Shown here: piece after piece, positions 36,493-45,604 of the stretch
Layout: each line of letters starts with the position of its first letter
Numbering within the stretch: position 1 is the first letter of the stretch
Origin: Oceanirhabdus sp. W0125-5
GTDB taxonomy: Bacteria > Bacillota > Clostridia > Clostridiales > Clostridiaceae
Length of the DNA stretch: 64,000 nt
Assembly (NCBI RefSeq): GCF_027938815.1
Contig: NZ_CP115913.1
Span: forward strand, 186,001-250,000
Reading direction: 5' to 3'
The notes under the pieces: generated by a model
What the model was told of the DNA's origin: nothing
The model's database searches: none
The model's input: only the letters and a program-made list of their open reading frames with translations
Translations under genes and position numbers: made by a program

Positions 36493-37680
36493 TTAAACCA
36501 ATCGATACGTATCCCTAGCAATTACTAATTCTTCATTTGTAGGAATTTTAAATACTTTTACTTTTGATTCTTCAGATGATAACTCTACAATTCCATCCTG
36601 TCTTTCTGAATTTTTTTGGATATTTAATTTAACACCCATAAACTCTAAATCTTTACAAACTCTTTCTCTTACTACTGAAGAATTCTCTCCAATTCCTCCT
36701 GTAAAGCAAATAGCATCTACTCCGCCTAAACTTGCAGCATATGCACCAATATATTTTTTAATTTTAAAAATAAGCATATCAAATGCTAATCTAGCTCTTT
36801 TATTTCCCTTATTCATTTCTTCTTGTAAATCTCTACAATCTGATGAATCACCAAAAACTCCAAGTATTCCAGATTCTTTGTTCATTCTAGTATTCATTTC
36901 ATTACTAGTTAAATTTCTTTTATCCATTATATAAAGTACACTTGCAGGATCTATATCACCACATCTAGTTCCCATCATAAGTCCTTGAAGTGGTGTGAAT
37001 CCCATTGAAGTATCTATACTTTGTCCATTTTTTACTGATGTAATTGATGATCCATTCCCTAAATGACAAACTATAATTTTTGAATTTTCCTTGTTTAAGT
37101 ATTCATTTGCTATATTAGAAACATATTTATGCGATGTTCCATGAAACCCATATTTTCTAACCTTTAATTCTTCATAATCTTCAATTGGCAGTGCATACAT
37201 ATAAGAATAATCAGGCATACTTTGATGAAATGCCGTATCAAAAACAGCTACATTTGTTTTGTCTGGCATTAATTCTTTACATATTTCAATACCTAGTACA
37301 TTTGCTGGATTGTGTAATGGTGCTAACTCACTTAACTCCCTTATTTTTTGTAATACATCATCATTTACAACTACTGAGTCGTCAAAATATTCTCCTCCAT
37401 GAGCAACCCTATGACCTATAGCATTAATCTCTTCAATTGATTTTATTACTCCATTATCTATATTCTGAATTTTTTCCAAAACTAACTCTATTGCTTCTTT
37501 ATGTGTTGGTAATTCTACTTCTATGTTTTCCTTAATATTTTTAGATTCAACTTTATAAATGATTCTTCCATCTAGTCCAATTCTTTCGCATAAACCTTCA
37601 GCTAAAACATACTCTGAAATAATATCTATAACTTTATATTTTAATGATGAACTTCCACTATTTAAAACTAGAATTTTCAT
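36493..37680 (-). CDS. ackA: Acetate kinase
   Basis: The 395-residue enzyme begins ILVLNSGSSSLKYKVID, the phosphate-binding N-terminus of acetate kinase. It also has FDTAFHQSMPDYSYMYALP, YGFHGTSHKYVS and CHLGNGSSI. It interconverts acetyl phosphate plus ADP and acetate plus ATP. It lies 12 bp after pta and 35 bp before the carnitine acetyltransferase gene, forming one operon. The start follows AGGAGG. Confidence 0.96.
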   Translation of the reverse strand: MKILVLNSGSSSLKYKVIDIISEYVLAEGLCERIGLDGRIIYKVESKNIKENIEVELPTHKEAIELVLEKIQNIDNGVIKSIEEINAIGHRVAHGGEYFDDSVVVNDDVLQKIRELSELAPLHNPANVLGIEICKELMPDKTNVAVFDTAFHQSMPDYSYMYALPIEDYEELKVRKYGFHGTSHKYVSNIANEYLNKENSKIIVCHLGNGSSITSVKNGQSIDTSMGFTPLQGLMMGTRCGDIDPASVLYIMDKRNLTSNEMNTRMNKESGILGVFGDSSDCRDLQEEMNKGNKRARLAFDMLIFKIKKYIGAYAASLGGVDAICFTGGIGENSSVVRERVCKDLEFMGVKLNIQKNSERQDGIVELSSEESKVKVFKIPTNEELVIARDTYRLV

Positions 37681-37692
37681 TAATTAAGCCTC

Positions 37693-38688
37693 CTATTGTA
37701 TTGCTGTAATTGCAGTAACATTAACTATGTCTTCTACGCTACAACCTCTTGAAAGGTCATTTACTGGTTTTGCAAGCCCCTGTAATAATGGTCCATAAGA
37801 ATCCGCTCCAGCTAATCTTTCTATTAATTTTAGTCCTACATTTCCTGTAGATAAGTTAGGAAAAATAAGCACATTTGCATTTCCCGCTACTTGTGAATCA
37901 GGTGCTTTTTTATTAGCTACTGCTTGAACCAACGCAGCATCTGCTTGTAATTCATCATCAAAAGCAAAGTCAACCTTTCTTTCCTTTAATATTTTTCCAG
38001 CTTCTATTACTTTATCCACATGTTCATGCTTTGCACTTCCCTTTGTTGAAAAAGAAAGTAACGCAACTTTTGGATCAAAATCTAATAATGCCTTAGTTGT
38101 TTCAGCAGAACACATAGCCATATCTGCTAATTGACTTGCTGTTGGATCAGGAATAACCCCACAATCACCTACAACTAAAATACCATCATTTCCAAATTCA
38201 GATTTGCTCTCAGGTAACGTTAGAATATTACAAGAAGAAACAGTCTTTAATCCTTCTTTTGTTCCAATTACATGCAATGATGCTCTTATAACATCAGCTG
38301 TAGGTGATGCAGACCCTGCTACCATTCCATCTGCTATACCTAGTCTTACAAGCATAGCCCCAAAATATCTATAATCATTCATTAATGTTTCTTTTGCTTT
38401 TTGAAAAGTCATCCCTTTTCTTTCTCTTAATCTAAATAACTCTTCTGCAAATTCATCTATTTGACTAAAGTTTTTAGGATCAATAATTAGAGCATCTTCT
38501 ATACACACATTAATTTTTTTTGAATTTTCAGTAACCTCAGTTTCATTACCAATCAAAATTAACTTTGCTAAATCTTCAGATATAATTTTTTCTGCCGCTC
38601 TTAATACTCTTTCATCTTCAGTCTCTGGTAAAACTATTGTATTTTGAATTTCCTTTGCTTTTTCTTTAATACCGTTTATTATGTTCAT
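37693..38688 (-). CDS. pta: Phosphate acetyltransferase
   Basis: The 331-residue short-form enzyme carries the family segments IVLPETEDERVLRAAEKI, DGMVAGSASPTADVIRASL, SSCNILTLPES, GNANVLIFPNLSTGNVG and GPLLQGLAKPVNDLSRGC. It converts acetyl-CoA and phosphate to acetyl phosphate and CoA. As first gene of the pta-ackA-carnitine acetyltransferase operon it links CoA-bound acetyl groups to ATP formation. Start site AAGGGTGATATTTT. Confidence 0.96.
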   Translation of the reverse strand: MNIINGIKEKAKEIQNTIVLPETEDERVLRAAEKIISEDLAKLILIGNETEVTENSKKINVCIEDALIIDPKNFSQIDEFAEELFRLRERKGMTFQKAKETLMNDYRYFGAMLVRLGIADGMVAGSASPTADVIRASLHVIGTKEGLKTVSSCNILTLPESKSEFGNDGILVVGDCGVIPDPTASQLADMAMCSAETTKALLDFDPKVALLSFSTKGSAKHEHVDKVIEAGKILKERKVDFAFDDELQADAALVQAVANKKAPDSQVAGNANVLIFPNLSTGNVGLKLIERLAGADSYGPLLQGLAKPVNDLSRGCSVEDIVNVTAITAIQ

Positions 38689-38724
38689 AAAATATCACCC
38701 TTAAAATTTTTTTCTTAAACCATT

Positions 38725-38738
38725 CTTGATATATCAAG
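38725..38738. promoter_or_regulatory. 14-bp palindrome in the pta leader
   Basis: CTTGATATATCAAG is a perfect palindrome 37 bp upstream of the pta start. It resembles a CRP/FNR half-site pair but with too short a centre, so the regulator is unknown. Confidence 0.35.
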
Positions 38739-38987
38739 CGATTACTTTCTTTAAAGAAGGTATTATAGTATTCATGGTAACATCTTTCTAATTTTAAATA
38801 AGGTTCTTTTTAGTAAAGGAAATGTCATTTTTTCGCTAATTTTTTCTCAACTGTCTTTAAAAGAACAAAATTAGCCCATTTGATAGTTCTTTTTTGAATA
38901 TATATCATTAACTTTATACTTATTGAATTTAACACTATATATAGAAAAATATGGAGTAGAATGATACACTTAATATATTTAATTCAA

Positions 38988-39116
38988 AAAAGGGTTTACT
39001 CAGTTTATCTTTAGATAAAATGAGTAAACCCTTTTTTTGTCCAAGGTACAATAAAATTAAAATTTCTCGGAGAGAAATGTCAATCATTATACATTGTACA
39101 TTATCCATTATCCATT
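38988..39116 (+). repeat. Dispersed palindromic element, copy R5 (internally deleted)
   Basis: AGGGTTTACTC encloses a single inner hairpin (TATCtttaGATA) and closes with GAGTAAACCCT and a T-run. The TTTCTCggaGAGAAA hairpin and ATTATCC-type end units follow. The left end, H1 and two inner hairpins are missing. It may also serve as a terminator. Confidence 0.75.
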
Positions 39117-39141
39117 TCTTTTAAAACGGCTTGCCGTGCTT

Positions 39142-40341
39142 TTAAGCACTTACTGTATTTTTCACAATATTTTTATCAACTTCTCCAGCCTTCATTAACG
39201 CCATTTTAGTTAGTAGTGGGCCTACTAATTCATATACTACTGTAGCGCCTAATATGATTGCTCTTATTTCCATTCCATGAGTTGGTAACGCTTCTTGTGC
39301 TGCCATTGCAAGTCCTATTGCAACACCAGCTTGAGGTACTAAGGTTAATCCTAAATATTGCTGTACACTTTTAGGCGCTTTTGCCATTTTAGCTCCTATT
39401 CCAGCTCCTACTACTTTTCCAATAACTCTTACCAAGATATATAAAACTCCAGCTACTCCTACCTTTAATAGTATTGATAACTCAAGTTCAGCTCCTGCAA
39501 AAGTAAAGAATGCTATAAAAATCGGAGGTGTAAATCTATCAACCACTTCTAATGTTCTCTTACTATTAGGCATTATATTAGATACTGTAGTACCAATAGC
39601 CATGCATAATAATAATGGTGAAACGTTAAAATGGTTAGAAATCCCTACAGATATAAATACTACACCAATTGTTAGAGATAAAAGTCTATCTCCACCCTTT
39701 GCATTTTTAGAGATAAATGCCAATATTATACCTATGCCTATACCGATAACAACAGCTAAAACTATTTCCATAATAGGTTCAAACAACATATTATATAATG
39801 TTATCTCTCCACCAATAGACGATAGTCCTTTAGCCACTGTTATAGATACACCAAAAACTATAATACCTACTGCATCATCCATAGCAACAATTGGAAGTAA
39901 AGTGTTTACTACTGGACCTTTTGCTTTATACTGCCTAATTACCATAAGCGTTGCTGCTGGTGCTGTAGCTGCTGCAATTGCTCCGATTACTATACTAAAA
40001 CTTAAATCTTTCCCCCCTATAGTCAGCATAGCTAGTGTAACAAGAATTACTGCACCTAACGCTTCACATAGTGTGATTAATACGATTCCTTTTCCCACTT
40101 TTTTAATATGGGATATCTTTAATTCACTACCTATACTAAAAGCGATAAAACCAAGTGCAACCTCTGATATTATAGATAACTGCCCTACAATATCATGTGG
40201 AATTACGTTTAAAAAAGATCCTCCTATTACTACCCCACCTAGAAGATAGCCTGTTACCTCTGGTAACTTAAACTTTGAAACAATTCTACCTGACACAAGT
40301 CCAACAAGTAAAATTAATCCAACATAAAACAAGATATGCAT
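39142..40341 (-). CDS. Cation/proton antiporter, CPA2 family (second copy)
   Basis: The 399-residue paralogue of the protein at 12717-13916 has aligned motifs (AAATAPAATLMVIRQYKAKG, then IVAMDDAVGIIVFG with the ion-binding Asp pair). It has about 12 helices. It follows the arginine deiminase genes on the same strand, 268 bp after arcB, and has no PII-like partner. It may deal with Na+, K+ or pH changes caused by ammonia release. No ArcD-type exchanger is present, but this family is not known to carry ornithine. The start follows GAAGGCGCG. Confidence 0.88.
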   Translation of the reverse strand: MHILFYVGLILLVGLVSGRIVSKFKLPEVTGYLLGGVVIGGSFLNVIPHDIVGQLSIISEVALGFIAFSIGSELKISHIKKVGKGIVLITLCEALGAVILVTLAMLTIGGKDLSFSIVIGAIAAATAPAATLMVIRQYKAKGPVVNTLLPIVAMDDAVGIIVFGVSITVAKGLSSIGGEITLYNMLFEPIMEIVLAVVIGIGIGIILAFISKNAKGGDRLLSLTIGVVFISVGISNHFNVSPLLLCMAIGTTVSNIMPNSKRTLEVVDRFTPPIFIAFFTFAGAELELSILLKVGVAGVLYILVRVIGKVVGAGIGAKMAKAPKSVQQYLGLTLVPQAGVAIGLAMAAQEALPTHGMEIRAIILGATVVYELVGPLLTKMALMKAGEVDKNIVKNTVSA

Positions 40342-40566
40342 TTTTACGCGCCTTCTTTCATTAAATTAGTCTTAAACAATATAAAAATTCATTACTATTC
40401 TAGGCCCATAGATATTATAATAACACAAATTTAAAATTATTTTAAACTTTTTTTGAATTTTAACCAACTCTTAATATTCCACCACATTATTCCATATTAA
40501 GCTTATTAAAATCTTATTCTATTTACACCCATATACCCCAAAATCATTTTTGATAAAATCCAAAGC

Positions 40567-40593
40567 TAAGCCTTGGGGATACCCCAAGGCTTA
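40567..40593 (-). terminator. Terminator of the arc operon
   Basis: TAAGCCTTGGGG (40567-40578) and CCCCAAGGCTTA (40582-40593) form a 12-bp stem with a 3-nt loop, 16 bp after the arcB stop. The T-run is moderate. Confidence 0.75.
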
Positions 40594-40609
40594 TATATTT
40601 ATTAATTTA

Positions 40610-41608
40610 TTATGCTCCTAAAGTTGCAACCATTACTGCTTTAATTGTATGCATTCTATTTTCAGCTTCATCAAATACAATTGATGCTTCACTTTCAAAC
40701 ACATCATTGCTTACTTCCATTGATTCTAATCCAAATTTCTCATGGATTTCTCTACCTATTACTGTATTTAAATCGTGGAATGCAGGAAGACAGTGCATAA
40801 ACTTAACATTTGGATTTCCTGTCATATCCATCATTTCTTTATTTACTTGATATGGCTTTAATGTTTCAATTCTCTTAGCCCAAACTTCTTCTGCTTCTCC
40901 CATTGATACCCATACATCTGTATAAATGAAGTCAGCACCTTTAACACCCTCTTGAACATCTTCAGTAAGCATTATTTTAGCTCCTGATTTTTCAGCTATT
41001 TCCATACACTTGCTTACTAACTCTTCTTCTGGGAATAACTCTTTTGGAGCAACGATTCTGAAATCCATTCCCATCTTTGCAGCACCAATCATTAATGAGT
41101 TAGCCATATTATTTCTACCGTCTCCTGCATAAGCAAATGTAACTTTATTAAGCGGCTTATCAGTATGCTCTTGCATAGTTAAGAAGTCAGCTAATATTTG
41201 AGTTGGATGAGCCTCATTAGTTAATCCATTCCATACAGGTACTCCTGCATATTCAGCTAATGTCTCAACAACTTCTTGACCAAATCCTCTATACTCAATT
41301 CCATCATACATTCTTCCAAGAACTCTTGCTGTATCAGCGATAGATTCCTTTTTACCCATTTGGCTTCCTGTTGGTCCTAAATAAGTAACGTGTGCTCCTT
41401 GGTCTAACGCAGCTACTTCAAATGCACATCTTGTTCTAGTTGAAGCTTTTTCAAAAATCAATGCAATATTCTTTCCTTTAAGTCTTGGTTGCTCTGTTCC
41501 AGTATATTTTGCTCTCTTTAAATCTCTAGATAAATCTAGTAAGTAGTTTATTTCCTTTTGTGAAAAATCTAAAAGAGTTAAAAAGTGTCTGTTTCTTAAG
41601 TTATACAT
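40610..41608 (-). CDS. arcB: Ornithine carbamoyltransferase (catabolic)
   Basis: The 332-residue enzyme has the carbamoyl-phosphate loop [25 protein letters not shown] and the ornithine-binding [10 protein letters not shown]. Placed last behind arcC and arcA, it should work in the degradative direction: citrulline plus phosphate to ornithine and carbamoyl phosphate. The start follows GGGGGTAACAAT. Confidence 0.95.
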   Translation of the reverse strand: MYNLRNRHFLTLLDFSQKEINYLLDLSRDLKRAKYTGTEQPRLKGKNIALIFEKASTRTRCAFEVAALDQGAHVTYLGPTGSQMGKKESIADTARVLGRMYDGIEYRGFGQEVVETLAEYAGVPVWNGLTNEAHPTQILADFLTMQEHTDKPLNKVTFAYAGDGRNNMANSLMIGAAKMGMDFRIVAPKELFPEEELVSKCMEIAEKSGAKIMLTEDVQEGVKGADFIYTDVWVSMGEAEEVWAKRIETLKPYQVNKEMMDMTGNPNVKFMHCLPAFHDLNTVIGREIHEKFGLESMEVSNDVFESEASIVFDEAENRMHTIKAVMVATLGA

Positions 41609-41665
41609 ATTGTTACCCCCATTAAATTGTTATTTATTTAATTTTAATTCCCTTTAAATCCTTAA

Positions 41666-42874
41666 TTATAGTTTTTCTCTGTAGAATGGCATAGACATAC
41701 ATCTTGGGCCACCTCTACCTCTTGATAATTCACTTGATGGTATTGCTAATACCGTAATATTATTTTTATCTAAAATTTCGTTTGTAATATAGTTTCTTTC
41801 ATATGTGATTACTTTTCCTGGAGAAATTGCTAGTGTATTTGAACCATCATTCCATTGTTCTCTTCCAGCTATTATCCTATCTCCATTACCACATCTAATT
41901 AATTTTGCATCAATATTTAGGTGTTTTGATAATATCTTTTCAAGAGTTCCCTGTTCTTCCTCAGCAATAACTTCCCCTGTCTTTTGATCATAAGTTAAAG
42001 CTATTACTTTCAAGTCACCTTCTATTCCTGGATGAACAGTAAACATGTCATGATCAATCATTGTAAACACAGTGTCAAGATGCATAAAAGCTCTAATTTT
42101 TGGAATATCAAATATCAATATTGTATTGAAACTTTCTCCACTCTTGAATATATTCTCTGCAAGTTTAAATACAGCTTCTTTATCAGTTCTTTCACTATAA
42201 CCTACAGCTAATACCTCTTCAGATAGAATTAACTGATCTCCACCTTCAATAGCAAATTCATTATCTCTGCTGTACCAATGAGGTATTCCAGCATCTTTAT
42301 ATTCAGGATGATGATTAAATATATATTTACCAAATATAGTCTCTCTTCTTCTTGTAACAGTTCTCATATGATTTAAAGATATACCTTTTCCAATACAAGC
42401 AAACGGATCTCTTGTAAAGTATAGATTAGGCATAGGATCCATAATAAATGGATATTGATCAACATCTTCTTTAAGATTAACCTCTTTTCTCCTTACTCCT
42501 GCCATAACTTTATCTACCATTGCTTTAGTTGGCATACTCTTTAGAAAATCCTTTAGATATTCAATGTTTTTAATATCTTTAACATTACACTCTGCAAGAA
42601 CCTCATCTAAGAATTTTTCTTTTATCATGTTATCTTTTAAGGAATCCGCAACAAGTTTCTCTAGATAAAGAACCTCAACTCCGTCATTTCTTAATACATC
42701 TGCAAATTTATCATGTTCATCTCTAGCAACCTTTAAATAAGGAATATCATCAAACAAGAGTCTCTCTAAATATTCTGGAATAAGGTTTTCTATCTCTGCT
42801 CCTGGTCTATGAAGCATTACAGTTTTTAACTTACCTATCTCAGAATAAACGCTGATTTTCCTTCTATCATTCAC
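41666..42874 (-). CDS. arcA: Arginine deiminase
   Basis: The 402-residue enzyme shows [48 protein letters not shown] and the C-terminal [16 protein letters not shown] with the catalytic Cys. It hydrolyses arginine to citrulline and ammonia. It lies between arcC and arcB, 25 and 57 bp from its neighbours. The start follows AGAGGAGTGA. Confidence 0.97.
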   Translation of the reverse strand: MNDRRKISVYSEIGKLKTVMLHRPGAEIENLIPEYLERLLFDDIPYLKVARDEHDKFADVLRNDGVEVLYLEKLVADSLKDNMIKEKFLDEVLAECNVKDIKNIEYLKDFLKSMPTKAMVDKVMAGVRRKEVNLKEDVDQYPFIMDPMPNLYFTRDPFACIGKGISLNHMRTVTRRRETIFGKYIFNHHPEYKDAGIPHWYSRDNEFAIEGGDQLILSEEVLAVGYSERTDKEAVFKLAENIFKSGESFNTILIFDIPKIRAFMHLDTVFTMIDHDMFTVHPGIEGDLKVIALTYDQKTGEVIAEEEQGTLEKILSKHLNIDAKLIRCGNGDRIIAGREQWNDGSNTLAISPGKVITYERNYITNEILDKNNITVLAIPSSELSRGRGGPRCMSMPFYREKL

Positions 42875-42899
42875 AAAATCACTCCTCTTAAATATAAGC

Positions 42900-43844
42900 C
42901 TATCTTACTATTCTAGTTCCTGATTCACCTCTTAAAGCCTCTTTAGCTTTTGCTAATGAAGCTATTATTGCAATCTTTGATGCATCATTAAGAACAAATT
43001 TCTTACATGCTTCAACTTTTGGAAGCATGCTTCCAGGTGCAAATTGACCTTCTTCTATATATTTATCTACTTCTTCAATATTTATTTCTGCTAATTCTTT
43101 CTGATCTGGTTTATTAAAATTAACACAAACTCTATCAACAGCTGTAAGAATTACTAATGCATCTGCATCTAATATTTCTGCCAACTTTTCAGCAGCAAAA
43201 TCCTTATCAATAACAGCAGGTACACCTTTAACCATTCCATCTTCTCTTATAACTGGTATTCCCCCACCACCACAAGCGATTATAATGTTTTCATTCTCAA
43301 CTAAGCTTTTAATTATATCTTTTTCAATTACATCTACCGGTTTTGGAGAAGCTACAACTCTTCTATATCCTCTTCCAGCATCTTCTTTCATTACATAACC
43401 ATTTTCTTCTTCAAGCTTCTTTGCTTCTTCTTCATTATAAAATGATCCTATTGGTTTAGTAGGGTTTTGGAATCCAGCATCATTCTTATCAACAACAACC
43501 TGTGTTACAACTGTTCCTACATTTTTCTTAATATTTCTTTTTGCAAGTTCCTCAGAAATTGCATTCTGAAGATGATATCCTATGTATCCTTGTGAAAATG
43601 AACCACAAACATCAAATGGCATTAATAAGTTTGCTTCACTAGATTTATGTGCCGCTTCTATTGAAGCTACTATTTGTCCTACTTGCGGACCGTTTCCATG
43701 TACAATAGATACTCTATGCCCTTCTTCAATTAGGTCAACAATAGATACTGCTGTATCTTTACATGTATTTAATTGCGCTTGTGCACTCTTATCTTTCGGA
43801 TTACTTTGAAGTGCATTTCCCCCTAATGCTAATACAATTTTCAT
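42900..43844 (-). CDS. arcC: Carbamate kinase
   Basis: Starting at the ATG at 43844 behind GGAGGGGAATTC the protein has 314 residues, the usual length. It begins [12 protein letters not shown] and has [46 protein letters not shown] and AGQ-like [17 protein letters not shown]. It makes ATP from carbamoyl phosphate. Being first in the operon is less common than arcABC order. Confidence 0.96.
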   Translation of the reverse strand: MKIVLALGGNALQSNPKDKSAQAQLNTCKDTAVSIVDLIEEGHRVSIVHGNGPQVGQIVASIEAAHKSSEANLLMPFDVCGSFSQGYIGYHLQNAISEELAKRNIKKNVGTVVTQVVVDKNDAGFQNPTKPIGSFYNEEEAKKLEEENGYVMKEDAGRGYRRVVASPKPVDVIEKDIIKSLVENENIIIACGGGGIPVIREDGMVKGVPAVIDKDFAAEKLAEILDADALVILTAVDRVCVNFNKPDQKELAEINIEEVDKYIEEGQFAPGSMLPKVEACKKFVLNDASKIAIIASLAKAKEALRGESGTRIVR

Positions 43845-43875
43845 GAATTCCCCTCCTAATATGTTCCTTAATTTC

Positions 43876-43904
43876 ATATTAAGTAATTTTCAGAATATTG
43901 TCAA
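43876..43904 (-). promoter_or_regulatory. Predicted promoter of the arc operon
   Basis: On the minus strand TTGACA (43904-43899) and TAATAT (43881-43876) are spaced 17 bp, about 35 bp before the arcC start. Confidence 0.65.
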
Positions 43905-43925
43905 ATTATCAAATCTTCAGTTTTA

Positions 43926-43939
43926 TGAATATATATTCT
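43926..43939. promoter_or_regulatory. Candidate ArgR/AhrC operator
   Basis: TGAATATATATTCT matches the TGAAT-N4-ATTCA arginine box at 9 of 10 positions and lies about 22 bp upstream of the arc -35 element, a position suited to activation. A weaker match is at 44011-44024. Confidence 0.45.
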
Positions 43940-44066
43940 ATCCTTTTCATGTTAAATTTTCTATATTTTTAAAACCACCCTAAAAATTTTAATGAAATTG
44001 AATTCTAATGTGAATATTTATTAGTTTTTATTGGATAAAATTTTTTTTTATTTTCTATATACTTTT

Positions 44067-44095
44067 TTGACTTTTATGCATATACTATATATATA
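44067..44095 (+). promoter_or_regulatory. Promoter of the HesB-like selenoprotein gene
   Basis: TTGACT (44067-44072), a 17-bp spacer and TATATA (44090-44095). The expected start point falls on the adjacent operator. Confidence 0.55.
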
Positions 44096-44101
44096 TAACA
44101 A

Positions 44102-44120
44102 TATACCCCCTAGGGGTATA
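44102..44120. promoter_or_regulatory. CsoR/CstR-type operator
   Basis: TATACCCC-CTA-GGGGTATA is a palindrome of the C-tract/G-tract kind bound by DUF156 repressors (CsoR for Cu(I), CstR for persulfides). It lies at the expected transcription start and just before the ribosome binding site AAGGAGG. Confidence 0.55.
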
Positions 44121-44134
44121 AGGAGGTATATAAA

Positions 44135-44419
44135 ATGAAATTAAACATTGATAAACAAACCTTAGAAATATTAAAAAAATATTTCCCAAATAATACTAAT
44201 ATTCGTTTGAAAGTTATAGGTTTTGGTTGAGCAGGACCAAAATTTGATATGGTTCAGGATGAACCTACTAAAAATGATATTATAGAGAATATTGATAGCT
44301 TCAATTTTATAGTAGATAAAGATGAAGAATATATCTTTGCCAATGCGTCAATAAAATATGTGAAGAGTATGTTTGGATCTGGATTTAAAATTACTACAGA
44401 TTATAAAGGTAGATGTTAA
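44135..44419 (+). CDS. HesB/IscA-like selenoprotein (in-frame UGA)
   Basis: The frame from ATG at 44135 (behind AAGGAGG) reads to TAA at 44417-44419 through one UGA at 44228-44230, giving 94 residues with Sec32 in VIGFG-U-AGPKFDMVQDEP. This is the known HesB-like selenoprotein motif, where Cys homologues have GFGCGGP. The last residues are GRC. The hairpin GGACCA-N10-TGGTTC starting 3 nt after the UGA codon triplet region fits a bacterial SECIS element. HesB/IscA proteins handle Fe-S or sulfur chemistry; the exact role of the Sec form is unknown. Callers using UGA as stop miss it entirely. Confidence 0.88.
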
Positions 44420-44494
44420 GCATATTGGACCGTGCCCTAAATGATTAACTCAATGGCTGATTTGTGTTTTTTAACTAATTAGTTGTTTGCAAGT

Positions 44495-44527
44495 AAAAAA
44501 ATCATACTAAAAATAGTATGATTTTTT
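44495..44527. terminator. Bidirectional terminator
   Basis: AAAAAAATCATACTA and TAGTATGATTTTTT form a long stem with flanking A- and T-runs, serving the selenoprotein gene and the converging DUF1836 gene. Confidence 0.85.
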
Positions 44528-44558
44528 ATATTCCTGTTAATTAAATACTTAATTAACT

Positions 44559-45152
44559 TTATAGTTCGTTATATTCATCAACAATTTTTTGAGCTACTTT
44601 TTTAATAACACTTGCCTGAGCAATCAATGTCATTACCATTAAGAATACTAATATTCTTTCCTCATCTTTATTTTGAAGATTCATATCCTTCATCAGGTCT
44701 TTTAATTTATCTTCCTTAAAGTATTCTTTAGCGAAAAAGTCATCAAAACTATTTCTTTGAATTTCACAGAAAACTTTATAAGCTTTCTCCCATGATATAA
44801 TATCGTCACTTCTATCATTAATTTCATTAAATGCTAATCTAAAAACTTTTTTAATTTCTTCAGTAGTTAATATTGGTCTCATATAACTTAACAGAGCAAG
44901 TTGTGCCAAATGAAGTTTTGTATAACCACGTTTTTTTCCGTCTTCTGGCTTAGAGATAACTTCACTTTTAATATAGTTCTGAACAATATTATTAGTATAT
45001 TTTTCATTTTCAAATCTATCATTTAAATAATCAATTACTTGTGATAAAAAGAAATCATATTGTGGTAAATCCTTATATGGAATAACGCTGTTTTTGGACA
45101 TTTCCTCTACCATTTCGTTTACTGCTCCTATGGAGAAGTTTTCCTTATTCAT
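44559..45152 (-). CDS. DUF1836 domain protein
   Basis: The 197-residue protein starts at the ATG at 45152 behind GGAAGGTGAG. The helical N-terminal part YDFFLSQVIDYLNDRFENEK with YTNNIVQNYIKSEVI, followed by KKRGYTKLHLAQLALLSYMR, is the DUF1836 pattern, which has a winged-helix/MerR-like look. The C-terminal half is helical (ILVFLMVMTLIAQASVIKKV). It is probably a regulator; its target is unknown. Confidence 0.75.
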   Translation of the reverse strand: MNKENFSIGAVNEMVEEMSKNSVIPYKDLPQYDFFLSQVIDYLNDRFENEKYTNNIVQNYIKSEVISKPEDGKKRGYTKLHLAQLALLSYMRPILTTEEIKKVFRLAFNEINDRSDDIISWEKAYKVFCEIQRNSFDDFFAKEYFKEDKLKDLMKDMNLQNKDEERILVFLMVMTLIAQASVIKKVAQKIVDEYNEL

Positions 45153-45604
45153 AATCTCACCTTCCAAATATATTATTTCATTTATATTAATTCTTCCTTA
45201 TATATATTAATCCTTAAAAATTAATCTTTATCCATCTATATTATATGATACCTATAACCTTATTACAAGTTATTATATATAAATATTTAATTATTTAACA
45301 ATTTTTTATCATTTTCATAAATATTTTCATTAAAATATCAAAAATAAATTTCCATTTTTTCTTATTATGTATAAAATAAATTTTTAAACACCCTTGTGGA
45401 TAACTTATAAATATCTGTGAGTATTTAAACCCTATAAATGCTTATATATGTATGTGTGAGAGATAATAAATTGTTTTTTCCACATTATCCACAGCCCTGT
45501 TGATAATTTTGTTAACATTATAGAAAATTTACTCAAAATTATAGCATCAATATATTGTACTGTGGATAACTACATACCACAATATATTGATGCTTTTTTA
45601 AATG
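45153..45604. promoter_or_regulatory. AT-rich intergenic region with DnaA-box cluster
   Basis: Perfect DnaA boxes (TTATCCACA or complement) occur at 45395-45403, 45485-45493 and 45561-45569. Near matches are TTTTCCACA at 45476-45484, directly abutting a perfect box, and TGTTGATAA at 45498-45506. Flanking DNA is very AT-rich. It could be part of a replication origin, a DnaA titration site or a DnaA-regulated promoter region. Confidence 0.7.
45543..45594 (-). terminator. Terminator of fsa with a DnaA box in its loop
   Basis: AGCATCAATATATTGT (45543-45558) pairs perfectly with 45579-45594. The 20-nt loop contains the DnaA box at 45561-45569. On the minus strand it follows the fsa stop at 45605. 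Confidence 0.7.

Noticed and set aside
38725..38738. FNR site before pta
   Set aside because: TTGAT and ATCAA half-sites are only 2 bp apart instead of 4, so an FNR assignment is not supported; kept only as an unnamed palindrome.
39602..40249. 215-codon plus-strand frame inside the second antiporter gene
   Set aside because: It is antisense to a well-conserved transporter gene, lacks a ribosome binding site and has a Pro/Thr/Ile-rich product typical of reverse-strand shadows.
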